From the NCBI GenBank assembly GCA_016715195.1, contig JADKBB010000025.1:17456-81455 (forward strand): DNA of 64,000 bases. The letters run 5' to 3'. Below, in pieces: positions 33,864 to 41,622 of this stretch. Made by a program: the position numbers and the translations under genes. The notes under the pieces were generated by a model that was not told the origin of the DNA, ran no database searches, and saw only the letters and a program-made list of their open reading frames with translations. The DNA is from Candidatus Villigracilis proximus (lineage in GTDB: Bacteria > Chloroflexota > Anaerolineae > Anaerolineales > Villigracilaceae). Numbering within the stretch: position 1 is the stretch's first letter; each line of letters starts with the position of its first letter.

Positions 33864-35042
33864 ATGGAAGTTCGTGATTTAAGTATTTTATTTATCATCT
33901 CAAAAATGGGAAAGGGCGGAGCGCAGCATATCGTTCTTGATCTGGCGAACGCAATGGCAGCGGGCGGAGCCCAGGTGGATTTATTGATTTTTTATCGCAC
34001 AGCACAGGACCAGTCCATTTTGGCTGAGTTGGATTCGCGCGTAGGACTATTGAATATTTTCCCCATCGCACTGGCCTCCGATCATGAGAATTCGCCCAAA
34101 AAGATATTCGCCTTTCTTCTCCTGCCATTTCTGGCTTTTTGGTGGACCGTCAGCGGTAGACTGGCAAAATACCATATCGTTCACAGCAATCTGATGCTGG
34201 CGTCATTTTTCGCCTGGATCTGCTCGGTTTTTCAATTTCTAAGCCGAAAGCCAGCCCCTAAATATGTTGAGACTTTTCATTCCGATCTGGTTTCCCTGCT
34301 TCCTTGGGAACGAAAATTATTTTATCTTTTTTGGAAAATGTCAGATAGTCTGGTCGTTGAGCTGAGGCGCAGGGATTTTGAGATTCTGCAAAAGGAAATG
34401 CCCGGTCATCACATCAGCTATATTCCCTTTGGCATATTTCCTTTGGAAATGCCTGACCGGAATGAAATCGTTGCGCACAAAAAAATATATCGTGACACTC
34501 CGATTATTTTAAGCATTATGCGTTTACAGCAGCATCAGAAAAGAGTTCTCGATCTGTTAATGGTCATCGACCAGTTTAGAAAAATCTACAGCGGGTCATT
34601 TATATATCTGCTGGTGGGAGATGGCCCCGATCGGCAGCGGGCGCAGGAGTTTGTTCGATCTGCCGGTTTGGATGAATATGTCAAATTCACCGGGTATATG
34701 GATGATATTCGGCTGATCTGTGCAACCGCCAGAGTATTTTTGATCGCCGGGATTGAAGACCTCGTGGGCATTGCCGGGTTGCAGGCCGCATCTCTTGGTG
34801 TTCCAATTGTTTCCCTGCAAATGGATCCGGAATGGAAAAATACTGAATCCATATTTTTTAATTCCGCCTCTCATCAGGTTCTTGCAGAAGAGCTTGAAAG
34901 GCTTGTCCGTGATGATGCATATTATAAAAATGCGTCTGGTTATGCGGCTTCCACGGTGCAAAGCACATTTTCCGTGGACCAAATGGTCGCTTCCTATGCG
35001 CGCGTTTACACATCCATTGTTACAAAAGAAAAGACTGGTTGA
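33864..35042 (+). CDS. Glycosyltransferase family 4
   Basis: GT-B enzyme of 392 residues with SILFIISKMGKGGAQHIVLDLANAM, the GGAQ donor-domain opening of capsule GT4 enzymes, then IILSIMRLQQHQKRVLDLL and LVGDGPDRQRAQEF. The usual EX7E motif is weak: GIEDLVGIAGLQAASLGVPIV holds only one acidic residue where two are expected, so donor handling may differ. The stop overlaps the next start (TGATG). Confidence 0.82.
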   Translation: MEVRDLSILFIISKMGKGGAQHIVLDLANAMAAGGAQVDLLIFYRTAQDQSILAELDSRVGLLNIFPIALASDHENSPKKIFAFLLLPFLAFWWTVSGRLAKYHIVHSNLMLASFFAWICSVFQFLSRKPAPKYVETFHSDLVSLLPWERKLFYLFWKMSDSLVVELRRRDFEILQKEMPGHHISYIPFGIFPLEMPDRNEIVAHKKIYRDTPIILSIMRLQQHQKRVLDLLMVIDQFRKIYSGSFIYLLVGDGPDRQRAQEFVRSAGLDEYVKFTGYMDDIRLICATARVFLIAGIEDLVGIAGLQAASLGVPIVSLQMDPEWKNTESIFFNSASHQVLAEELERLVRDDAYYKNASGYAASTVQSTFSVDQMVASYARVYTSIVTKEKTG

Positions 35043-36058
35043 TGATGAAAATTTCCAGAGAACCACAGCAAACAACCAGCGCTAAAAATTTACTTTGGTC
35101 TGCCGCAAAGATTATTATCGGCTTCCTTCTGATCATTTTTGTTGTTTCCAGAGCCGGTCTTTCTGAAATCACTGCGCTGATTGCTCAAGTCTCCCGGGGT
35201 TGGCTGGGATTCACTTTCATTTTATTTTCTCTGCTTTCCCTGTTGAAGGCCTGGCAATATCATGTATTGTTTGATTCTGACTTCCCATATTCCCAGATAT
35301 TAAGCGTCGTTATATTGCAGAATGCGATCTCAAATTTTGTCGCGTCAAGTGCGGGGGTTGCCGCCTATTTGACCATGCTGCGGGCGGATCAGGGTATTAA
35401 GATCGGTCGCAGCGCTTCTGTATTTGTGATCACCAAGGTTGGTGACCTGATCGCCATCTGGCTGGGATTAATAATTTCCCTGCTGTTTGTCTGGCAGCAG
35501 GTCGATGCGGTGCATAACCTTATTTTGTTTTTACTGGCATTGATCGGCGCCGGACTGACAGTCTTTGGCGCGATCATTCTTCTGCGCCGTAAATTTGTTG
35601 ATGTTCTAAGCCGCGTGATTGAACAGACGGGGCTGATGAAATTTCAATTGATTCAGCGCCTGTTGGCGCTTGCGGGGACATTGGCAGACATTGAACAAAA
35701 GAATGTTTTGCGCATCATGCTGACCGCCTGCGGACTCTCCTGCACATATTTAATCCTAACCTTTGCCTGGACATATAGCTCCTTGCATACATTTAATTTA
35801 CCCGTAACGATCTGGGTGGTTATTTTTGTAAGCTGCATGCTTCAGCTCCTTTCCATTATCCCCATTCAGGTTTTTGGCGGATTGGGAGTCAGCGAGGCTG
35901 CGTCTTTATATTTCTTCGGGTTGTTTGGGTTTTCTCAAGGTCAATTAGCGGCCGTGCTGATCGGCCAGCGCATATTGTTTTATCTGACAAATCTGACTGT
36001 ACTGTTATACTTGCCATTGCACGCCTTATTTCTTAATCGTCCCGTTAAAAAAGAATAA
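35042..36058 (+). CDS. UPF0104/LPG-synthase-like membrane protein, paralogue of 30091
   Basis: Integral membrane protein of 338 residues sharing the core motifs of the gene at 30091 (AISNFVASSAGVAAYL, ITKVGDLIAIWLGL, PIQVFGGLGVSEA). It is the middle member of a second module: GT4, UPF0104, GT-C-like, which parallels the GT2, UPF0104, GT-C set at 23085-26908. The first of two adjacent ATG codons is taken. Confidence 0.85.
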   Translation: MMKISREPQQTTSAKNLLWSAAKIIIGFLLIIFVVSRAGLSEITALIAQVSRGWLGFTFILFSLLSLLKAWQYHVLFDSDFPYSQILSVVILQNAISNFVASSAGVAAYLTMLRADQGIKIGRSASVFVITKVGDLIAIWLGLIISLLFVWQQVDAVHNLILFLLALIGAGLTVFGAIILLRRKFVDVLSRVIEQTGLMKFQLIQRLLALAGTLADIEQKNVLRIMLTACGLSCTYLILTFAWTYSSLHTFNLPVTIWVVIFVSCMLQLLSIIPIQVFGGLGVSEAASLYFFGLFGFSQGQLAAVLIGQRILFYLTNLTVLLYLPLHALFLNRPVKKE

Positions 36059-36097
36059 CGGAACCCCCAGTCCGTTTATCCGATCCCATATCCGTTT

Positions 36098-38446
36098 ATG
36101 CAAACACAAAAAGAATCCCCTAAAAATATCACTCAATTATTATCCATCGGCCTCATCGCAGGATTAGTATTCGCTTATTTCGAAGTTAAAACGCTTTGGA
36201 CGCCGGAACAGGTTTGGAATAAATTATTAACTCCAATTGGCATTGCAACCATCAGCCTGTATATTTTGCTTGCGATCATCGGCTTGACCGTTCTTGTCTT
36301 TAGTTTGCAAAAGCCGCAGCCGATTCAAATCCTCGCCGAAAAGTTGATTTTTATCCGCTGGCCGATTGCAATTGCCTTGATCGGATTCATCGTCTGGATG
36401 CATCTCTTTTCTCCCTGGCAGTTGACTCTCACCTTCCCGTGGACTCAATTCATCTTTGCCGCGGCTCTCGCCCGACTGGTAGCCTGGCTCTTTGCTCCCA
36501 AACAGAATCAGCCCTTTGGCTGGAGTGAACTCGCGCTGGCATTCAGTCTTTTTCTTTATCCGCGTATTGTGCAGGAAGTACGTCTTTTATATCCAGCCGC
36601 ATTGTTTACACGCGGCGCACTCGCCATGGGATTTATTTTTCAGGCAGGGTTGATCTACATGCTTTATCAACCTTTCGGCGAAAGACTGCGCACAAAATTA
36701 TTGGCATTTCGTCCACAACTCGGGCATGCCCGTGTATTTCTGGCGGCCTTCGTTTTGCTGACGCCATTCATGCATCGTTATCTCGTTGGTGTGGGGGAGT
36801 ATATTCAATATCCAAATCTGCGTTTTGCAATTTGGTTGGTCGCTCTTTGGGCGGCGGCATATCTCCTTTGTACTGAATCAGGCCGCTTCGTTACGTTTGA
36901 ATCGTTGGTTATATCCACAGGCTGGCTGGTACTTGTATCCGCCATCACGCGTTCACTCCTGCTTGTTGTAAACGATCCTTTCGGGCTGTATTGGTCGGAG
37001 GGGAATCGAATGTACGATTACTCGCTGGTCTTCGCTCAGGATTTATATAATTACGCCGGTCGTATCCCCGACCCATATAACACACCCGGGCGTTATAGTT
37101 TGTGGGGCGTGCTCTATCTCTGGCAGGGACTGCCGATCTGGGCGCATCGTTTGTGGAACATCGTTTTGTTAACGCTGCCTTCATTTGTATTGGCCTGGGC
37201 ATTGACCAGAAAACTCTCAGACTTTATTTTGCGGAATGCATCCTTTCTTTGGATCACAGCTTTTTTTATTTTGCTTGCGCCTTTGCATCCGCCGTTTATG
37301 ATCGTAGCCATCATCGTTGCCTTGTTCGCATTTCATCCATCACCTTATGTGCGCGGCGCATCACTGGTGGCCGCCAGTTTATACGCCGGCATCAGCCGTT
37401 GGACTTGGGTCTTCGCGCCTGGCGCGTGGGGCGCATTGATCGATCTGCTTTTATATTATCCGAAACGCGAAGGTCATTGGTTTAAACGTTTGCTTCCCAC
37501 GATATTAATGGCCGTGCTTGGCGCGGCACCCGGATTTTTGTCAAACATTGGAAACTTTTTAGGATACACATCCGGCGAAGTCACCACCGCGCAGCAGCCC
37601 TTGCTCTGGTATCGCCTCCTTCCCAATCTGACACTTGGCCCCGGCATCGTCTTATTGATCCTGCTGACCACAGGTCCGCTGGTGGCTTTACTGCTTTATA
37701 AAATATTCTCGCGCCAATGGAAACTGGACGGCTTTCAACAAGCAGCCATCCTGGGCGCGTTGACTGGTTTCCTTGCAATCGGTTTGGTCATCAGCACCAA
37801 GATCGGCGGCGGCGGCGACCTGCACAATCTCGATATGTACATCGGCACACTGATCGTGGTCATCATGCTCGGGTTGACCGGACAGCCCGCCTTGAGCGAG
37901 TCAAAAAGCCCCGCATGGACCTTGGCCGCACTATGCTTCTTTGCATTGCTGCCTGTTTATCAATTTACCCCTTTCTTTCCATCTGCCGCTTATCATTCAC
38001 GGCTTGATATACCCGCACAGGAAGATACAGATAAAGCCCTGATACAGATTCGAGCCGCCGTTGAAGAAACCGCCGCCCTCGGTGAAGTCCTCTTCATGGA
38101 TCAACGCCAACTGCTGACCTTTGGGTACATGCCAAAGATTCCATTTGTGGCTGAGTATGAAAAAAAATATATGATGGATCAGGCAATGGCTTCGAATGAA
38201 ATTTATTTTCAACCCTACTATCAAGACCTTGCCAATCAACGGTTCGCTTTGATCGTCACCGAGCCGCTTAAGATGGATCTAAAAAATGAAGGCGGAATCT
38301 TCTCTGAAGAAAATGACTTGTGGGTTACCTGGGTTTCCGCGCCCACTTTATGTTTTTACGAACCCGTCATGACCGATAAATCCGTGGGCGTGCAATTGCT
38401 TGTGCCGCGCAAAGATCTGATCGGCTGTGAAAAATATTTGCAATAG
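36098..38446 (+). CDS. GT-C-like membrane protein, paralogue of the 24956 gene
   Basis: Polytopic membrane protein of 782 residues, longer than its paralogue by an N-terminal block of membrane helices. It carries the acidic loop YWSEGNRMYDYSLVFAQDLY, KIGGGGDLHNLDMYIG, and a soluble C-terminal domain with DQRQLLTFGYMPKIPFVAEYEK that aligns with that of the 24956 gene. No exact family is recognised. Context suggests an extracytoplasmic sugar transferase. Two copies of a TCCGTTTATC word lie just before the start. Confidence 0.7.
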   Translation: MQTQKESPKNITQLLSIGLIAGLVFAYFEVKTLWTPEQVWNKLLTPIGIATISLYILLAIIGLTVLVFSLQKPQPIQILAEKLIFIRWPIAIALIGFIVWMHLFSPWQLTLTFPWTQFIFAAALARLVAWLFAPKQNQPFGWSELALAFSLFLYPRIVQEVRLLYPAALFTRGALAMGFIFQAGLIYMLYQPFGERLRTKLLAFRPQLGHARVFLAAFVLLTPFMHRYLVGVGEYIQYPNLRFAIWLVALWAAAYLLCTESGRFVTFESLVISTGWLVLVSAITRSLLLVVNDPFGLYWSEGNRMYDYSLVFAQDLYNYAGRIPDPYNTPGRYSLWGVLYLWQGLPIWAHRLWNIVLLTLPSFVLAWALTRKLSDFILRNASFLWITAFFILLAPLHPPFMIVAIIVALFAFHPSPYVRGASLVAASLYAGISRWTWVFAPGAWGALIDLLLYYPKREGHWFKRLLPTILMAVLGAAPGFLSNIGNFLGYTSGEVTTAQQPLLWYRLLPNLTLGPGIVLLILLTTGPLVALLLYKIFSRQWKLDGFQQAAILGALTGFLAIGLVISTKIGGGGDLHNLDMYIGTLIVVIMLGLTGQPALSESKSPAWTLAALCFFALLPVYQFTPFFPSAAYHSRLDIPAQEDTDKALIQIRAAVEETAALGEVLFMDQRQLLTFGYMPKIPFVAEYEKKYMMDQAMASNEIYFQPYYQDLANQRFALIVTEPLKMDLKNEGGIFSEENDLWVTWVSAPTLCFYEPVMTDKSVGVQLLVPRKDLIGCEKYLQ

Positions 38447-38453
38447 GTGTCTC

Positions 38454-39278
38454 TTGAATTTTAAATATCTTATACCCCGTATTGCGCGCCGCTTTCTTCC
38501 CGAACGCATCGTGCGCTTTTTACTGCTGCGCTCACTCGTCATCCAACCCGGCCTGGAAACCCGCGATCCACAGGCCGCTGTTCAGCGTTATGTTGATATC
38601 TTAACCGAACGCGGTGATTCGCTCACAGGCAAACGCGTGATGGTCTTTGGCTACGGCGGCCGTTTTGACATCGGCGTTGGTCTGCTCGAATCAGGCGCGG
38701 ATTCAGTTGTGCTCTGCGAAAAATACGCCCCGCCAGATGACTCTCACAACAGGACTCTTCTGCCCCAATACGAAGCGCATCTTCTCTTAAGCGGACAATT
38801 GGTACGGCCACGAAATGAACGCATCACACTGTTAGAAGCAGACATCCGCGACGTGAAGCCAGCCGATCTCGCCCCTGTTGACCTCATCATCAGCAACTCG
38901 GTCTATGAGCATCTTGACGACGTGGAAGGAATCACCCGTGCCCTCGCCGCGTTGACCAAGCCCTCCGGCCTGCATATTCACTTTGTAGACCTGCGCGATC
39001 ACTTCTTCAAGTATCCATTTGAAATGCTGGCGTACTCAAAACAGACCTGGTACAGATGGCTTAATCCGTCCAGTAATCACAACCGTTACCGCGTCTGGGA
39101 GTATCGCCGCGTCTTTGAATCATCTTTCCATAACGTGGAGCTAACTGTGCTGCAACGCAATAAAACCGAATTCGAGAAGGCCCGTCCGCGTATTCGGCCA
39201 GAATTTATCAGCGGCAATCTCGAAGATGACACAGTTGAATTAATCCGCGTGGTGGCTGCCCGGCCTAAAATTTCTTAA
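38454..39278 (+). CDS. Class I SAM-dependent methyltransferase
   Basis: Predicted methyltransferase of about 274 residues. It has VMVFGYGGRFDIGVGLLESGA as the SAM-binding glycine-rich loop, LEADIRDVKPADLAPVDLIISNSVYEHLDDVEG as motif II/III, and HIHFVDLRDHFFKYPFEML typical of methyltransferases in surface-glycan clusters. A TTG start at 38454 is preferred because AGGTG precedes it and it lies just after the previous stop; a GTG start at 38427 would overlap that gene. The target, a sugar or a lipid-linked glycan, is unknown. Confidence 0.82.
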   Translation: MNFKYLIPRIARRFLPERIVRFLLLRSLVIQPGLETRDPQAAVQRYVDILTERGDSLTGKRVMVFGYGGRFDIGVGLLESGADSVVLCEKYAPPDDSHNRTLLPQYEAHLLLSGQLVRPRNERITLLEADIRDVKPADLAPVDLIISNSVYEHLDDVEGITRALAALTKPSGLHIHFVDLRDHFFKYPFEMLAYSKQTWYRWLNPSSNHNRYRVWEYRRVFESSFHNVELTVLQRNKTEFEKARPRIRPEFISGNLEDDTVELIRVVAARPKIS

Positions 39279-39305
39279 ATCAGAAATAAAAAATAAGGTG
39301 TTTTC

Positions 39306-39327
39306 CCTTTGTGTCCTTCGTATTTAA
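39306..39327. repeat. Single arm of the ACACAAAGG repeat family
   Basis: Reads CCTTTGTGTCCTTCGTATTT, the complement of the words in the repeats at 11205 and 58927, but without the opposite arm. Confidence 0.5.
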
Positions 39328-39372
39328 TTTTTTGCAGGAAATAACCGAGTCAATCCGGAGCTCTTCCCTATA

Positions 39373-41379
39373 ATGATCTCTCAACTTCTAAATATTCTTC
39401 CGCTTCTTATCTGGTCTTTAGTTTGGGCCATCGGCGGCTGGTTGATCGTGGTCGGGTTTAATATTCCACGTCGTGAGCAAATGATCACGGGGATTTCGCT
39501 CGGCATGGTCTTGCAGCTTTGGTTGTCCAATGGCTTTGCCCATTTTGCGCCGATCCTTTCCGCGTTTTGGCTGGGGGCTTTTGCAACACTCGCACTTGGT
39601 TTTATTTTTGCATGGCCGCGCTTAAAGATGGGGGGCAAAGGTATTTTCTTGATCTCGTGGGGGCAGCTCGCTTCCCTGGCGTTGATCGTATATCTTTTTG
39701 CCATCATTGGCTTCGGCCTCAATATTTTCGATGATCGTCAAAATTTACCGGCAGCCTCCTTAATGGCGCTGGGAGATATTCCTCCTCATTTCCCGTTCGA
39801 TTCGACCGTTGCTTTTGGCTATCATTATTTATTGATCCTGTTGGGTGCGCAATTGATGCGCCTCGGCGATATCTTCGCCTGGACCGCCATGGATTTGGCA
39901 CGCGCGCTGGTATTCGGCCCGACCATTATGCTCACCTATCTGTGGACACGCCGCATGACGCGCAGTCACATGGCTGGGATATTCGGCGGCTTGTTCATGG
40001 CCTTTTCTTCAGGCGTGCGCTGGATATTGCTGATATTCCCTCCCGCTTTTGTTGCGTGGATTTCAGATCGCATTACCTTGATCGGTTCAGGCAAAATTTC
40101 GGGTGAGAACCTCTCCGAGGCATTAACTAATTTTTGGAAAATTGAAGGCGCCGGCCCGATCGAGTTTCCGTTTGCGTTTGTCAACGGCTTGAATAGCTCC
40201 AATACCATGGCGCATAACGGTGTCGGTGTACTCGGCCTTTTGACTTTGATTCTGGTCTTAATGTTGTATCGCCGCACGCAGGATTTTAAGAGCGGAGCGA
40301 TCATTGCTGTTTTACTTGCGGCGTCTGCGCTGGTTAGCGAGTTTGGCTTTCTTACGCTTCTCCCGAATTTGTTCTTTGTAATTCTGGTGTATTTGCTTGT
40401 ACAACATGCACGCCAAATTCCGCGCAGTGCGATCATGTGGATTTTGATAGTGAGTGCGGCTTCGGTCATTTCTTTAATTCAAGGCGGTGTGTTGACGGTT
40501 ATCGCACAGGACCTTGTCGCAGGTTTGATGGGAGGCACACGTGAGGGGTATCACACGTTTGGCGTAATTTTTGCCTGGCCGCCGACAGTCATCTCGGCTC
40601 ATCTTGGTACGCTGTCCTTATTTAACCCTGCTCAATTACTGGTTGCATTGCTTGAAATGGGACCCGTGTTACTCGTCTTGCCATTGTTGTTTATCTGGGG
40701 ACTAAAAATGACACGCCTTCAACGCTGGTGGGAAGCCATACTGGCCGCTGGCGCTGCGACAGGATTCGTTGTGCTTTTTGTGCAATATGCGGGCAGTGCG
40801 GGCATTAGTGCCAATAGTCGTTTGTTAAGTAATATTATTTTCCCTGCTTCCTTATATGCAGTTCCGTTTGTGTGGATATGGGCCAGGAAGCGCACTGAAA
40901 CGATCAAGGCCGGAGCCGCTGTGCTGGGGCTAATATCCATTTTTGGCGGATTGTTCATCTTTGGCATTGAATTGATCGCCGCGCAGAAGCCAACCCTGCC
41001 GTTTTTCATCCAGGAATTGGATGTACGCATCTCCAAACAATATTGGAATCAGTTGGAACCCGCTTCCCAGGTTTTTGATCTGCTTCCGCATCGCGCAGTG
41101 ACGGTCTTTGGCCGTTTTTCCGATTCCTATGAAACCTTATATATTCCATATCCAGAGTGGGTGGAATTGGGCATTGAGCCCGATCCCTATGAATTACAGG
41201 CGGCTGGCTATGACTATGTGTATTTTGGGGCTGAGGAATGGGATCTTTGGAGTGAGCAGAATCGTACCCTGTTTCAGGATGCGTGTGTTCAAATTGTGGA
41301 TGAGGTAAAGGGCATCCGCGCACCTGATGATTATCGAAAGGATTTTCGCAGGCTGATAAATATCTCGGCCTGTAAATAA
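39373..41379 (+). CDS. Large polytopic membrane protein, GT-C-like
   Basis: Membrane protein of 668 residues with about a dozen hydrophobic segments and a soluble tail after residue 540. The first external loop carries FDDRQNLPAASLMALGDIPPHFPFDST, with an Asp pair and a histidine in the position of GT-C catalytic loops, and FGYHYLLILLGAQLMRLGD follows. No exact family was recognised. Its stop codon lies inside a perfect 32-base palindrome that looks like a terminator. Confidence 0.7.
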   Translation: MISQLLNILPLLIWSLVWAIGGWLIVVGFNIPRREQMITGISLGMVLQLWLSNGFAHFAPILSAFWLGAFATLALGFIFAWPRLKMGGKGIFLISWGQLASLALIVYLFAIIGFGLNIFDDRQNLPAASLMALGDIPPHFPFDSTVAFGYHYLLILLGAQLMRLGDIFAWTAMDLARALVFGPTIMLTYLWTRRMTRSHMAGIFGGLFMAFSSGVRWILLIFPPAFVAWISDRITLIGSGKISGENLSEALTNFWKIEGAGPIEFPFAFVNGLNSSNTMAHNGVGVLGLLTLILVLMLYRRTQDFKSGAIIAVLLAASALVSEFGFLTLLPNLFFVILVYLLVQHARQIPRSAIMWILIVSAASVISLIQGGVLTVIAQDLVAGLMGGTREGYHTFGVIFAWPPTVISAHLGTLSLFNPAQLLVALLEMGPVLLVLPLLFIWGLKMTRLQRWWEAILAAGAATGFVVLFVQYAGSAGISANSRLLSNIIFPASLYAVPFVWIWARKRTETIKAGAAVLGLISIFGGLFIFGIELIAAQKPTLPFFIQELDVRISKQYWNQLEPASQVFDLLPHRAVTVFGRFSDSYETLYIPYPEWVELGIEPDPYELQAAGYDYVYFGAEEWDLWSEQNRTLFQDACVQIVDEVKGIRAPDDYRKDFRRLINISACK

Positions 41380-41408
41380 GAATAGGGCGCCCGGGCGCCC
41401 TATTCTTA
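41377..41408 (+). terminator. Perfect 32-base palindrome at the gene end
   Basis: TAAGAATAGGGCGCCC is followed directly by its exact complement. The stop codon TAA of the upstream gene is the first three bases. The GC-rich core followed by TATTCTTAT fits a terminator that works in both directions. Confidence 0.7.
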
Positions 41409-41459
41409 TGGTTATCTCCGGTTGCGCAGAAGCGAATATCGAAGATATATAATACTCAC

Positions 41460-41506
41460 GGTCACAAATTGCGCTTTCCCCTCTCTAAAAAGTGCAATTT
41501 GTGACC
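41460..41506. promoter_or_regulatory. Long inverted repeat upstream of the 41623 gene
   Basis: GGTCACAAATTGCGCTTT (41460-41477) pairs with AAAGTGCAATTTGTGACC (41489-41506), 17 of 18 positions, with an 11-base loop. A TATAAA lies 8-9 bases downstream. It may be an operator or a leader hairpin. Confidence 0.5.
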
Positions 41507-41622
41507 GAGTGCGGTATAAAATAAATTTTCCCGTTCGATTCTTTTGGGAATTTTCGGGGTGTTGAATAAAGATATAATTTGATTTGAAGTATCTTTTATG
41601 AAAAATCGATCCGGAGTTCCGC

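Noticed and set aside
39368..39373. TATAAT overlapping the ATG of the 39373 gene as a leaderless promoter
   Set aside because: The box overlaps the start codon, so transcription would begin inside the gene with no suitable downstream start.
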